Source of the DNA: Okapia johnstoni
Lineage: Eukaryota > Chordata > Mammalia > Artiodactyla > Giraffidae
DNA length: 64,000 nucleotides
Direction: 5' to 3'
Assembly (NCBI GenBank): GCA_024291935.2
Contig: CM044311.1
Coordinates: 29,082,001 to 29,146,000, forward strand
Part shown: positions 1 through 11,070 of the stretch, piece after piece
Numbering within the stretch: position 1 is the stretch's first letter
Layout: each line of letters starts with the position of its first letter
The notes under the pieces: model-generated
The model's input: only the letters and a program-made list of their open reading frames with translations
The model's database searches: none
What the model was told of the DNA's origin: nothing
Position numbers and translations under genes: made by a program

Positions 1-137
1 CTCCCTGTCCATCACCAGCTCCTGGAGTTTACCCAAACTTATGTCCATTGAGTTGGTGATGCCATCCAACCATCTCATCCCCTCTTGTCCCCTTCTCCGG
101 CCCTCAGTCTTTTCCACCATCAGAGTCTTTTGTTAAG
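1..137 (-). repeat. BovB LINE 3' fragment
   Basis: Matches the BovB 3' segment in antisense (ccaaccatctcatcccctct and neighbours), cut by the window edge. In an HSPA13 intron. Confidence 0.8.
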
Positions 138-593
138 ACCCTTTATTAAATTTGTAATTTTTCTTTTGTAATAATAAAATTGTATAAAGCTATACATTTT
201 CCTCTCAATTGCAGCTTTGGGTACATTACTTATTGATCCTGGAGTTATTTTAAGGTGTTTTGTGTTTTTTTTTTTAAGTTTTTCAGTGATCCAATTTTTT
301 TGTTGTTTCTCTTTCATGATTACTCTGAACATACTGGAATTAATCTAACTTTTAAAAATGTACAAATATACAACTACTTTAGCAGGGATAATATACTAAT
401 ATATGTTTTCATGGAAATAAGAATGTGAGTGATATTTGATTCTTAGCAAAAATAGTGAAGTACTAAAATTATTCGTATTAATATGTACCAGCACATTCTT
501 CCAATTATCTATTATGTTTGGAAATAAATTAGTTTTTTGAAAAAGAAGATCTGGAGTCACATACATGATTCAGCAACTGTTATTCCCTCTATT
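138..593. other. HSPA13 intron, nothing recognised
   Basis: AT-rich sequence with no exon, RNA gene or repeat I can name. Confidence 0.5.
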
Positions 594-797
594 GGGCTTT
601 CCTAGTAGCTCAAACAGTAAAGCATCCACCTGCAATGCAGGAGATCCAGGTTTGATCCCTGGGTCAGGAAGATCCTCTGTAGAAGGAAATGGCAACCCAC
701 TCCAGTATCCTTGCCTGAAAAATTCCGTTTACAGAGGAGCTTAGCAGTCCACAGTCCATGGGGTTGCATAGAATCTGACACGACTGAGTGACTAAAT
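594..797 (+). repeat. Bov-tA SINE
   Basis: tRNA-Glu-derived head with A-box-like (tagctcaaacagtaaagc) and B-box-like (ggtttgatccc) sequences, ending gacacgactgagtgac. Confidence 0.88.
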
Positions 798-869
798 TCC
801 GTCTATCTCATCATTCATTTTTTTCTTTAATTTGACATATATATTGAGAATCTTCTGTGTTCCAGTTAT

Positions 870-1008
870 ATGCTGCTGCTGCTAAGTCGCTTCAGTTGTG
901 TCCAACTCTGTGCGACCCTATATATGGCAGTGCACCAGACTCCTCCGTCCCTGGGACTCTCCAGGCAAGAATACTGGCATGGGCTGCCATTTCCTTCTCT
1001 AATGCATA
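870..1008 (-). repeat. Bov-A2-type SINE, partial
   Basis: Antisense SINE beginning gctgctgctgctaagtcgct and ending ccatttccttctctaatgca; the tRNA-like head is missing. Confidence 0.85.
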
Positions 1009-1174
1009 CTTAGTGATAAATTTTGGTTTTCTGCTGTTATTAAAAACTAGAGTGGATTCATTTTATAATTTTAAAGTGTATCTTTTAATAGCCTCTAATC
1101 TTTGTAAATGCACTTGCTAGGTAATAAATGAAATTTTATGACCTTTTCAGGGTAAGTTTTGATTGAATACATTC

Positions 1175-1260
1175 AATATATATATATATATATATGTATA
1201 TTTATGTGTGTTAGTATATATGTATGTACAATACATATGTAGATATATACACACACACTT
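1175..1260. repeat. AT/GT microsatellite
   Basis: (AT)n followed by imperfect TG/TA and CA repeats, immediately upstream of the HSPA13 acceptor at 1298. Confidence 0.85.
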
Positions 1261-1298
1261 ATATATAGTGTTTTCATCTTTGCAAATCTTATTCACAG

Positions 1299-1512
1299 GT
1301 TTTAAACAAAAATGGAATGGTTGAATTTTCTGTGACAAGTAATGAAACCATCACCGTTTCCCCAGAATATGTTGGCTCTAGACTGTTGTTAAAATTAAAA
1401 GAAATGGCAGAGGAGTATCTTGGAATGCCAGTTGCCAATGCTGTTATTTCCGTACCAGCAGAATTTGATCTAAAGCAGAGAAATTCAACAATTCAGGCTG
1501 CTAACCTTGCAG
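1299..1512 (+). CDS. HSPA13: HSPA13 coding exon (third from last)
   Basis: Follows the acceptor ttcacag at 1292-1298 and starts in phase 0 with V-L-N-K-N-G-M. It carries the ATPase-domain stretch [17 protein letters not shown]. Its last base is the first base of a Gly codon completed in the next exon, and the donor is gtaata at 1513. An apparent in-frame ATG at 1317 is internal and is not a start. The exon upstream is not in the window. Confidence 0.93.
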
Positions 1513-4500
1513 GTAATATCACTTGCCTGAGTTGCATTTTTCTCAAAATTTTCTTATGCTGAAAATCTGTAATGAGGTGTATTATTTTGCAAACCACTTG
1601 ATTAGGCACCTAGACAAACTATATGGTAGACAAATAATTAAGTAAGCTCCATGGTACAATGTAAAATATGTATATTCTGACAACCATCTATCAGGTATAT
1701 GACCAAGGCTGAGAAAGAACATAGACACATTAGCAGTGAGGGGTTTGTTCTCCTAAACTTGTTTTATTGTGAAGATGGATATAATATAATGTTTTTTAAA
1801 AATCTGAGGTGGGAGAAAATTTATTTGATACCGTTCAGCAAATGCTGATTGCCTAGGTAAACAAAACAGGTAAACACTTTTTCTCATGGAACTTATATTC
1901 TATTGGAGGAAACAGAAAATCAGTATTGAAGATAAATGTAGTGTTCTTACTTTTAGCATTCTGTCATTTCTGAGGTTGTACCCAAGTCTGCAGTTCGGAC
2001 TCTTGTTGATTATGAGGGCTACTCCATTTCTTCTATGGGATTCTTGCCCACAGTAGTAGATACAATGATCATCTGAATTAAGTTCGCCCATTCCCATCCA
2101 TTTTAGTTCACTGATTGCTAAGATGTTGGTGTTTATTCTTACCATCTCTCTTGACCACATCCAATTTACCTTGATTCATGGACCTAATATTCCAGTTTTG
2201 GTGTCAGAGGATGAGATGGCTGGATTACATCACTGATGCAATAGATACGAACTTGGGCAAACTTCAGCAGATGATGAGGGACGGGGAGACTGGTGTGCTG
2301 CAGCCCATGGGGTCGCAAAGAGTCGAACACGACTGGGTGACTGAACAGCAACCCTTAGCGTTATTGACCTGTTAGCCTGAATAATTCTTTGTTGGGGAAC
2401 TATCCTATGTATCATAGGACATTTTTGAAGCATCCCTTAACCTGTACTCACTAGAAGCTAGCCAGTAGTACCCTTTCTACCAAGTAGTGATAATTTTATG
2501 TCTCCAGACATTGCTAGATGTCCTTAGAGGAAGAAAATGATCTCTGGTTGAGAGCCTTGATACAGTGTGTATCAGAAGGTAACATGCTATGGAAGAGGAA
2601 GGTGGGATGGAGGTTTAGGAGTAAGGGGATATATGCATACATATAGCTGATTCACTTCATTGTTCAGCAGAAATTAACACAACATTATAAAGCAATTCTA
2701 TGCCATTAAAAAAAAAAAGTAACATGCTCTGGCCATGACCAACCTAGACAGCATATTAAAAAGCAGAGACATTACTTGGCTGACAAAGGTCCGTCTAGTC
2801 AAAGCTGTGGTTTTTCCAGTAGTCATATATGGATGTGAGAGTTGGACCATAAAGAAAGCCGAGCACTGAAGAATTGATGGTTTTGAACTGTAGTTTTGGA
2901 GAAGACTCTTGAGAGTCCCTTGGACTGCAAGGAGTTCCAGCCAGTCCACCCTAAAGGAAATCAAATATTCCTGAATATTCATTGGAAGGACTGATGCTGA
3001 AGCTGAAGCTCCAATACTTTGGTCACCTGACATGAAGAACTGACTGATTGGAAAAGACCCTGATGCTGGGAAAGATTGAAGGTGGGAGGAGAAGTGGATG
3101 ACAGGACGAGATGGTTGGATGTCATCACCAACTCAATGAACATGAGTTTGAGCAAGCAAGCTTTGGGAGTTGGTAATGGACAGGGAAGCCTGGTGTGCTG
3201 CAGTCCATGGGTTCGCAAAGAGTCAGACACGACTGAGTGACTGAACTGAACATGTTATGGAAAAAAAGACAGGATAAGGGAATGGGCTTGCTAGGTGATC
3301 AGAGAGTAGGAGGACTTGCAGGTTTTCGAAGAGAGTGGTCAGATAGACTTCAATGAGAAAGTGATATTTAAGCAGATTTGAAGGAAGCCAGGTAGTGAGC
3401 CAAGCAGGTGCATGGAGAAAATATGTTGCAGGCGAGAGAGTGGCCAGTGTAGCAGCCATAAGATGAGAATTTAGAAGATAGAAGGTTGGCCAGTGTGACC
3501 AAAGGCGAGTGAGTGATGAAGTCAGAAAGCTAAGGGGAATGGTGTTATGGTCTTTGAATAAATTCTTCAGAGTTTGACTAGTTTTTATGGCTCTTGATAC
3601 AGAAAGTCATACTACTTTCAAGGCCACTCGTTATATGTGGCAGTTAGTTTAAAGCAGGAATTTTATTCAAGGAAATTTTGATCTTTTGTCTGCATATCTA
3701 CTGTTTAGCGTTACCGTGAAATCAGATTTTGCTGTGTATTTCAGAGTTGCTTTCAAGGGTCTTGCATTTTAAGTTCTTTTTAAAAATATCATTGTAGCTG
3801 TTACAGCATATCTTCTAAGATTTTTCTTTTTATCATTTTTCTATCTATTCATCTGTTCTTTTACAAAAAAAGTCATTTTTAAAAGATGAACACCATAAGC
3901 TTATTTCTATAGCCATTTGTTACAGTATATGAGTAATGTTTCCCTTCCAAAGTAAAATATGAAAGTTAGACGAGGCTGAGGGATCTTTTAAAATTAAGTA
4001 TTAAAAAGAATAGAATGATGTATTTCACTGAATCTGGGCCTTTATTTCTTTATACTGTAGTCTTTTAGAATAATTTTAATGATATCCATTTAGAAGAACC
4101 AATATTTGTCCTTCCCATTTCATTGTTTTTATTTGGCTTGTGACTGTTCTTTCTTATTATTACTCAGTGGAGTTCATGTTGGAGAAGATACTAATGTGTT
4201 GTAGGATTAAGTGAAAAATAATTTCTTAATCGTGTCCTTTAATGATTCTTCCCTCCAACCAATTTTACAGGACTGAAGATCTTAAGAGTAATAAATGAAC
4301 CCACAGCAGCAGCTATGGCCTATGGTCTCCACAAAGCTGAAGTCTTTCATGTCTTGGTGATAGATTTGGGCGGAGGAACTCTCGATGTGTCATTGCTAAA
4401 TAAACAAGGAGGAATGTTTTTAACTCGAGCCATGTCTGGTAAGAAAAATGTCGGGAGTGTTAATGAGATTCAGCCATGTTAACATATCTAATGTGTAAAG

Positions 4501-6333
4501 TGTTCATTTTTCAACTTTCCAGTATTCTTCTCATTCATTTTGGTAATCTTTTTTTTTTTTTTTAATAAATTTATTTATTTTAGTTGGGGGCTAATTACTT
4601 TACAATATTGTAGTAGTTTTTGCCATACATTGACATGAATCAGCCATGGGTTCACATGTGGCTCCCCCTCCTGAACCCTCCTCCCACTTCCCTCCCCATC
4701 CCATCCCTCTGGGTCATCCCAATGCTCCAGCCCTGAGCATTTGTCCCATGCATAGAACATGGAATGGTGTTCCGCATCACATATGACAGTATACATGTTT
4801 CAATGCTATTGTCCCAGAACGACCCACCCTCACCTTCCTTGTGATCTTAATGCCACCACCTATTTTATTTATAGCAAAAAGTTAAGTCTCAAACAATGAC
4901 TGGATATCCTGTAAGTCAAATATTGTAGCTCACTGAGCCAGTAGTTTTCACCTCCATCGTGAAGGGAACAGAAGGAAAGAAATCATTTAAAATGAAGGAT
5001 GGTCAGTTAATTTCATTTAATAATCTATTTCACCAAATAGCTATCTTTAGGAAATCTAGTAGTAGTATTTTGCATTCTAAATTTTTTTAAGGTTTTTGTT
5101 TTAGTTTAAGGAATTAAGCCTATGGAACTTAAGTTATAGGTAGACTAACTGGACTCCATTTAGAAGCAAGTTCAGTGATGGGAATTTATATCACGTTACT
5201 CTTTTCCTTATTAAAGTATTTTTTCTACTTTTTAGCTCTTAATCATTTAAAAAGGAATTTTTTTTTTTAAAGATTAATGTTTACTGGTACTTTTTAATTA
5301 TAAGAAGCACTTCTTTCTTTTGAGACTTAATGCCACTTTTTGTTTCTAAATTGCTACTTAAAGCCCAGTCTGTGTTCTCAATTTCTTATTTTCTGAAAAA
5401 GTATTTGATATCACTGAGAGACTTCCTTTTATATCATTTGAACCCAGATGTGCACTATATTTTAATAGTATACTTTTGAATTAAATTCCTTTTAACCCAA
5501 TTATTTTTAATCAGTCTGTATATGAATAAAATCTTAATAATACATTAAATAAGGATTTATCATTCCCAGAATATCATTCATACATACATACTACACAGAT
5601 ACATGCATATGTAAACACATACATATAGTCATAATATAATATAAACTTTTCTATTTTTATCTTAGGGAACAATAAACTTGGAGGACAAGACTTCAATCAA
5701 AGGTTGCTTCAGTACTTATACAAACAGATCTATCAAACATATGGCTTCCTACCCTCTAGGAAAGAGGAAATCCACCGATTAAGACAAGCTGTAGAAATGG
5801 TCAAGTTAAACCTGACACTTCATGAGACTGCCCAGATGTCAGTATTACTAACAGTGGAGGAAAACGACAGAAAGGAGCCTCCAACCAGTGACCCTGCACT
5901 GCCAAAGGACAAATTTTCCCCAGCAAATGACCCCCATGTGGACAGCATGTTTGGAGCTAGGCTTTCTGAGAAGAAAAATGGAGAGGGTCAGGTTTTGTTT
6001 GAAACAGAAATATCACGAAAGCTCTTTGACACCCTTAATGAAGATCTTTTCCAGAAAATACTCGTACCCATTCAGCAAGTGTTGAAAGAAGGCCACCTGG
6101 AAAAGACTGAGATTGATGAGGTGGTCTTGGTTGGGGGCTCAACTCGTATTCCTCGAATCCGCCAAGTCATCCAAGAGTTCTTTGGAAAGGACCCCAACAC
6201 ATCTGTAGACCCTGACCTGGCCGTGGTGACAGGAGTGGCTATCCAGGCAGGGATTGACGGAGGCTCTTGGCCTCTCCAAGTCAGTGCTTTAGAAATTCCC
6301 AATAAGCATTTACAGAAGACCAACTTCAACTGA
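1299..6333 (+). CDS. HSPA13: HSPA13 (STCH), C-terminal 349 codons in three exons, 5' end outside the window
   Basis: HSP70-family protein of the ER/microsomal fraction that consists essentially of the ATPase core and lacks the usual peptide-binding domain. CDS = join(1299..1512, 4271..4438, 5666..6333). All junctions are AG/GT and phases agree (0, 1, 1), giving 349 aa plus TGA. Motifs seen: the early ATPase stretch VISVPAEF, the connector [13 protein letters not shown], the phosphate-2 loop [13 protein letters not shown] and the adenosine motif [14 protein letters not shown]. The human protein is about 471 aa, so roughly 122 residues (signal region and phosphate-1) are encoded to the left. 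The region between the last two motifs (about 5860-5990) is an insert typical of STCH rather than of HSPA1/5/8. Assignment is by remembered similarity. Linkage to ABCC13 matches human 21q11. Confidence 0.95.
1835..1925 (-). repeat. L2 LINE fragment
   Basis: Resembles the antisense L2 3' end (tcagcaaatgctgattgcct ... ggaacttatattctattgg). Diverged. Confidence 0.45.
1953..2362 (+). mobile_element. BovB LINE with 5' inversion (twin-primed copy)
   Basis: About 1961-2200 is the BovB endonuclease region in antisense (the minus strand reads [20 protein letters not shown]), joined directly to the BovB 3' end in sense (about 2203-2354, ending cgactgggtgactgaacagc). The imperfect 8-bp direct repeats ttagcatt (1953-1960) and ttagcgtt (2355-2362) flank the whole, so it is one insertion. 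Confidence 0.75.
2593..2718 (+). mobile_element. L1 LINE 3' end with poly(A)
   Basis: Reads into a typical ruminant L1 3' end (cagaaattaacacaacatta ...) and an A-tract at 2708-2718. Flanked by gtaacatgctatgg (2579-2592) and gtaacatgctctgg (2719-2732). Confidence 0.75.
2733..3250 (+). mobile_element. BovB LINE 3' fragment
   Basis: Starts in the 3' part of the reverse-transcriptase ORF (gaccaacctagacagcatat) and runs to gactgagtgactgaactgaa. It carries stops and a deletion, so it is inactive. It sits directly against the L1 copy and is followed by a third copy of the target site (3249-3260). Confidence 0.88.
3262..3550 (-). repeat. L2 LINE fragment
   Basis: Antisense L2 body, e.g. agtgatatttaagcagattt and ggccagtgtgaccaaaggcg. 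Old and diverged; it is probably the host into which the L1 and BovB inserted. Confidence 0.55.
3551..4270. other. HSPA13 intron, nothing recognised
   Basis: AT-rich with no clear repeat; ends in the polypyrimidine tract and acceptor of the exon at 4271. Confidence 0.5.
4271..4438 (+). CDS. HSPA13: HSPA13 coding exon (second from last)
   Basis: 168 nt after the acceptor ttttacag, ending at the donor gtaaga (4439). It encodes the connector helix ([11 protein letters not shown]) and the phosphate-binding glycine loop [12 protein letters not shown], which contact ATP in HSP70 proteins. It is shorter than many ORF cut-offs, so ORF listing alone misses it. Phase 1 in and phase 1 out. Confidence 0.93.
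4550..4856 (-). mobile_element. L1 LINE 3' end
   Basis: T-tract, then the antisense of the ruminant L1 3' UTR (gggggctaattactttacaa ... catgaatcagccatggg). Inserted in the last HSPA13 intron. Confidence 0.85.
4857..5665. other. HSPA13 last intron, unique-looking sequence
   Basis: AT-rich, with a short CATA-type repetitive patch near 5578-5640. No other feature seen. Confidence 0.5.
5666..6333 (+). CDS. HSPA13: HSPA13 terminal coding exon
   Basis: Opens after cttag (5661-5665) with a Gly split across the intron, then [11 protein letters not shown]. It holds the STCH-specific hydrophilic insert, [17 protein letters not shown], the adenosine motif [13 protein letters not shown] and the closing [11 protein letters not shown], then TGA at 6331-6333. 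The first listed ATG in this frame (5704) is not a start, because the frame continues upstream to the acceptor. Confidence 0.95.
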
Positions 6334-6406
6334 AGTACGGAGGGATGGCTTTTTGAGATCTTGTCTAATGATCTCTTCCTCTTTATCAGACCACCTCCAT
6401 CAGCCA

Positions 6407-6412
6407 AATAAA
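6407..6412 (+). terminator. Proximal poly(A) signal AATAAA, HSPA13
   Basis: Canonical hexamer 74 bases after the stop codon; no strong GT-rich element directly downstream apart from ttacctgaaag. Confidence 0.5.
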
Positions 6413-7181
6413 GTCTTGAAAATATCTCACACATTTACCTGAAAGATAACGTTTATATATATATGAAATTTTGCATAACATTTTGTTTTAAGATTGAATG
6501 TGACCAGATTGATCCTTCTTGATTTTGGAGAGATCCCATTACGACAGGTAGTTCTGAAATGATAGAATTGAGGTAAAACTCTCTTGTAGGAGCATAGGTG
6601 ACTGTATTTTCTGGATTCGGGAAGTAGATATCCATGTGCACTTAAAACTATATTCTGTAAACATTGCCTAGTGCCAATTATATGATTCCCAGTTCTTACT
6701 AAATTGTATTAGCAGGGGCTGGCAATTTATTTAGTTGGTTATCAAATGTAATTCTTAATTTGAACTATACTTGAACAGTGTTGATGTCATGTACTTACAC
6801 TGACTGGGAGATAGCAGTGTTATTTATATAAGCTGCATATACAATATTCAGTAACGGCCATGTTATATGACAGAATTAACCTTCACAAATTCAGTGTCCT
6901 GTTATGTGTCCTATTCATGTAACCTGCATTCTTCAGATTTTTAAAATATATTTATTGAATCTGTTTCTTTTCTTTCTAAAAAGCTACAGATTTATTCAAA
7001 TATTTCATTACCAATTTATACTTTATTTCTTTCATCTGCTATTCTCTGCTTTGATTTCCATGGTTCTGCGTGGTTAGAAAACAAAAGAGAATTATTAATT
7101 GCATTTTAAAAATGTGTTAATATCACAGTATTTATTACTATAATTTTTTTGGTTATTTAAGACCTTTGTAGATGTTGTTAA

Positions 7182-7388
7182 GGGGCTTTCCTGGTGGCTC
7201 AGTGGTAAAGAATCTGCCTGTCAATGCAGAGACACAGGTTCAACCACTGGGTTGGAAAGATCCCCTGGAGAAGGAAATGACAACCCTCTCCAGCATTCTT
7301 GCCTGGGAACTCCCATGGAGAGGAGCCTGGGGCTACAGTCAATGGGATTGCAAAGAGTCAGACACACAACTTAGCTACTAAACAACAA
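7182..7388 (+). repeat. Bov-tA SINE in the HSPA13 3' UTR region
   Basis: Starts ggggctttcctggtggctca and ends cacacaacttagctactaaa. If the distal poly(A) site is used, it is part of the mRNA in sense orientation. Confidence 0.88.
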
Positions 7389-8961
7389 GACATTGATAAA
7401 CAGCAGCAATTAGTTATTTATGTTTTTGTTTTCTTTCACTGTTTATTGTCAGTAAGCCCTGGAGAATTTAGCTTGCATTTGATTCAGTTTTACTGACATT
7501 TTTCCCCATATTTAGTTGTGAATGAGGAAAATTGTACTCATTTGCAAAATCCTTGTTGTTTCCTACCGTCATTTAAAAATAATCAGACTTGGACTGTTTT
7601 AACCTTAAGGTTAGTTTGTGATAAGAACAAAAAAATTCATGAATACTGGAAGTAATATGGAAATCTCATGGAAGGCAATGTTAAAAAATGTCCACAAATC
7701 AGCATTTATAGTAACATTGTTATAGTCCAGTAGTTTTAGTGTGTTTCCTTTTAGAAAAGCTGCAGGAACCAAGAAAGAAAACATAGTGGTTTTATTTGTT
7801 ATGCCCCTATTATTTGAAGATTTTCTTTTTCCTTAATAGAGGGTACTTCCTCTAAATATTCAAAAGTTATACTCTGGTCAACATTTTTGCTAATGTAAAA
7901 TATGTCTCTTTACCCATTGCTGAGTTTGAAAGGATGTGGAATTTCCAATCACTGAAAAAAAGAAATAAGCAAACTCATTTCAGCAACATCAAAACATTTT
8001 TGCTTCTCATAGTAAAATCTGAATGTTTTTGAAGATCATAAAATATTTCTTAGCAATGAAATTGCTGTTAAAACAATTTCAGATACTTTTGTGTATAGAA
8101 AATGTCTGTAGTAGATAAATAGAAAAATATAAAATGTCTGTTCACATGTTTTATTTTAGAACTGAATGGAGAAATGCCAAAGAGGAAGCCTTCACTGCAT
8201 TATAAATATATTCAAGGGTTCTTTTGAACTTTTATAAAAATTTTTACTAGACTTAAAAATTGAAAAAAATCTTTGTGCAAAGGTCTTTTAAGAGAAAAGT
8301 GTTCAATTTATCAAAATCTCTATATAGTACCAGCTTTAACTAAAGCATTTAAGATTTTTTAAACTTCGAATTTCTCCAATATATGAGATAGTTCAGGGCA
8401 GTCTGTTAACAGTTCTTAGAGGAAATTATTTGCAAAACAGCAGCTAATCTCATAGTCTTAAATTGGAATTTAAAAAATTTGATTGTCTGAAAAATAGAAT
8501 GGCAGTGTTGGAATTTGGAGACAATAGTTCAGCATATTCTCTAGTATAGTACACTTTAAAGAACATAGTGTCTGTCTTCAATCATATTTAGGAGGCTATG
8601 TATAAATAGTCTTGAAGTCAATGTAGTTTATTTAAAAGGTAAAAATGCATTCTGAAAGGGATCATTTATATATAATAATCTGAAGACATTTTGCATAATA
8701 CACTATATTTTGGTTGTACATCTTGCTAGTGTTTTTTGAAGTACATAACTTTTAAAATATTAACTGTCTTATATGATTAGAATATGTGAATGAATAATTT
8801 ATTTGGTGTCAGGAATGTTTCGGTACCTCTTCTGTTTTCACTGGAACCACTGATGTATCAGCAAATACTATTGTGTATAACATGTTCTGAAGATCATAGT
8901 TATTGTGCATAACATTGTGCCTCAACTTTGTGTGCATACAGGTGGTTTACATTTTAATGTA

Positions 8962-8967
8962 AATAAA
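8962..8967 (+). terminator. Distal poly(A) signal AATAAA, HSPA13
   Basis: Canonical hexamer followed at about 15-20 nt by tttgttttttaa, a reasonable downstream element. No further exon-like sequence follows before the L1 fragment at 9181. Confidence 0.55.
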
Positions 8968-9180
8968 TGCCACTTTGCGGTTTGTTTTTTAAACTGTGTC
9001 CTTTATTTTCTATTTGAGACTATGCCAGAGTACATTTTTGAGGTATGTAAGTAAGAAAGGAAATGGGAATAGAGCTGATCTGATGCTTATGGCACATGAC
9101 CTCAGCAGGTATGGCCTAATTCCCTGCATCCTGAATGTCCCTGAAATTGCTGACTTTTCTACTTCTTTCTTTCTTTTTTA

Positions 9181-9534
9181 ATGAATGTTTATTGGAGTAT
9201 AGTTTCTTTACACTGTTTTGTTAGTTTCTGCTGCATAGCTAAGTGAATCAGTCATACGTGTACATATATCCCTTTTTTTGGGTTACCTTCCCATTTAGGT
9301 CACCACAGAGCACTGAATAGACTTCCCTGTGGTATATAGTAGTTTCTCATTAGCTATTCATTTTATATATAGTATCAATAGTGTATATTATGTCGATCCC
9401 AATCTCAATTCTTCCCTCCTCTCCGCTTATCACACATTTGTTCTCTAGGCCTGTGTCTCTGGTTTTGCTTTGAAAATAAGTTCATCTGTATCATTTTTAT
9501 AGATTCCACATATAAGCAATATAGTGTTTGTTTT
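9181..9534 (-). mobile_element. L1 LINE 3' fragment
   Basis: Antisense of the L1 ORF2 end and 3' UTR (ttattggagtatagtttctt ... aagttcatctgtatcatttt). Diverged. It abuts the inverted repeat at 9535. Confidence 0.7.
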
Positions 9535-9708
9535 TCTAGATTAGTTTTGGCTCCATTATAGTCAGAAGCCATGAATTGATATTCAGAATTCTGGGTATTC
9601 TGTTCATGATACAGGAAATGTCTCTTCTAAGTTAAAGAAATGACATATACCCAGAATTCTGAATACCAATTCATGGCTTCTGACTAATGAAGCTGAAACT
9701 AATTTAGA
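9535..9708. repeat. Near-perfect inverted repeat (hairpin), arms about 63 nt
   Basis: Left arm 9535-9598 and right arm 9647-9708 are reverse complements with about five mismatches and a 2-nt gap. The core tcagaagccatgaattg is shared exactly. The loop is 48 nt. No family recognised; it could be a MITE or a locally inverted duplication. Intergenic, downstream of HSPA13. Confidence 0.85.
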
Positions 9709-10190
9709 TAGTTAACAACCCTGCTTAATAAACAACTGTAATCCTTTGGTTGGTGATTAATACTTTATAATTCTCTAATATTATTCTTTGGACAAAAGAA
9801 TGCAATATATTTTTTTAAAGAAGTTCATTCGATTCATGTAGTCTTTTCAAATAAGCCCTTAAAAACGGATTTGGCTTTCACTAATTCCTGTGATTCTTTC
9901 ATGGTTACTTTAACTACCATTGCTGGGAGATTCAAATATATGAGGAAATAGAGTGATATGTCCATATTTATTTCACAACACGAACATATACAGTGACCTA
10001 TTGAGGTAGGCAGCTTCTAATGTAACTTCCAATACAATGGCCTGGTATTCAAGTCTTCAAATGATGTAGCCACAGTTCAAATTTGAATGTAATCTTTTGA
10101 GAGACTAAGCCAGAATCACTGAGCTATGCCGTTTCCAGATTCCCAGTTCACAGAAACTGGTACACTTTTTTCATTTGTTTTAAGCTTTGC
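9709..10190. repeat. Intergenic; possible old LTR-like relic at about 10030-10160
   Basis: The part around 10095-10160 (gagagactaagccagaatca ... cccagttcacagaaactgg) resembles the tail of a common old mammalian interspersed element. The rest shows nothing. Confidence 0.35.
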
Positions 10191-10439
10191 TGTTCAGTTG
10201 CTCAGTTGTGTCTTGACTCTTTGCTACCCCATGGACTACAGCATGCCAGGCTTCCCCGTCCTTCACTATCTCCTAAGTTTGCTCAAACTTGTCCATTGAG
10301 TCAATGATGCCATCCAACTATCCCATCCCCTTCTCCTCCTGCCCTCAAACTTTACCAGCCTCAGGGTCTTTATGGTTCAATTCACATCTCTACACTGGAC
10401 TACTGGAAAAGCCATAGCTTTGACCATACAGACCTTTTC
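10191..10439 (-). repeat. BovB LINE 3' fragment
   Basis: Antisense 3' end beginning gttcagttgctcagttgtgt and running to gaccatacagacctttt; diverged. Confidence 0.82.
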
Positions 10440-10546
10440 TAGCAATAGATAATACAGTGCTTACTAAGTACCTGGAGTATTCTAAGTGTTTTAATAGTAC
10501 AAATTAGTTTTGTTCTAGCAGACTTATGAGTAGTTACTGTTACCCC

Positions 10547-10768
10547 GGGCTTCCCAGGTGGTATTAGTGGTAAAGAACCCACCTGCCAGTGCAGGAGACA
10601 TGAGACATGGGTTTGATCCCTGGGTGGGGAAAAATCCACTGAAGTAGCAAATGGCAACTGAATCCAGTATTCTTTCCTGGAAAATCCCTTGGATAGAGTA
10701 TTCTGGCAGGCTGCAGCCTATAGGGTTGCTACGAGACACGACTGAAGCGACTTAGGACACACGCACTG
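10547..10768 (+). repeat. Bov-tA SINE
   Basis: Complete element from gggcttcccaggtggt to gaagcgacttagga, inserted in the MIR. Confidence 0.88.
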
Positions 10769-10792
10769 TTAACCCATTTTCAGGTAGGTTAA

Positions 10793-11070
10793 CGGAGAAG
10801 GCAAAGGCACCCCACTCCAGTACTCTTGCCTGGAAAATCCCATGGATGGAGGAGCCTGGTAGGCTACAGTCTATGGGGTCGCTAAGAGTCGGACACGACT
10901 GAGCGACTTCACTTTCACTATTTCCTTTCATGCACTGGAGAAGGAAATGGCAACCCACTCCAGTATTCTTGCCTGGAGAATCCCAGGGATGGCGGAGCCT
11001 GGTGGGCTGCCGTCTATGGGGTCGCATAGAGTCGGACACAACTGAAGCGACTTAGCAGTAGCAGCAGCAC
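10793..11070 (+). repeat. Bov-A2 dimeric SINE with perfect target duplication
   Basis: Two monomer units in tandem, ending gcagtagcagcagcac. The 9-bp direct repeat gtaggttaa flanks it at 10784-10792 and 11071-11079, implying a recent insertion. Confidence 0.92.

Larger units (their letters stand above)
6334..8985 (+). other. HSPA13: Probable HSPA13 3' UTR with two candidate poly(A) sites
   Basis: Non-coding, AT-rich, no exon on either strand. AATAAA occurs at 6407-6412 (short 3' UTR, about 100 nt) and at 8962-8967, the latter followed by a GT/T-rich stretch at about 8979-8990 suitable for cleavage. The long form would be about 2.65 kb and would include a Bov-tA SINE (7182-7388). Which site is used cannot be decided from sequence alone. 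Confidence 0.55.

Noticed and set aside
594..660. tRNA-like A-box and B-box sequences, here and in every Bov-tA copy
   Set aside because: They belong to tRNA-Glu-derived SINEs; no cloverleaf with an anticodon stem is complete.
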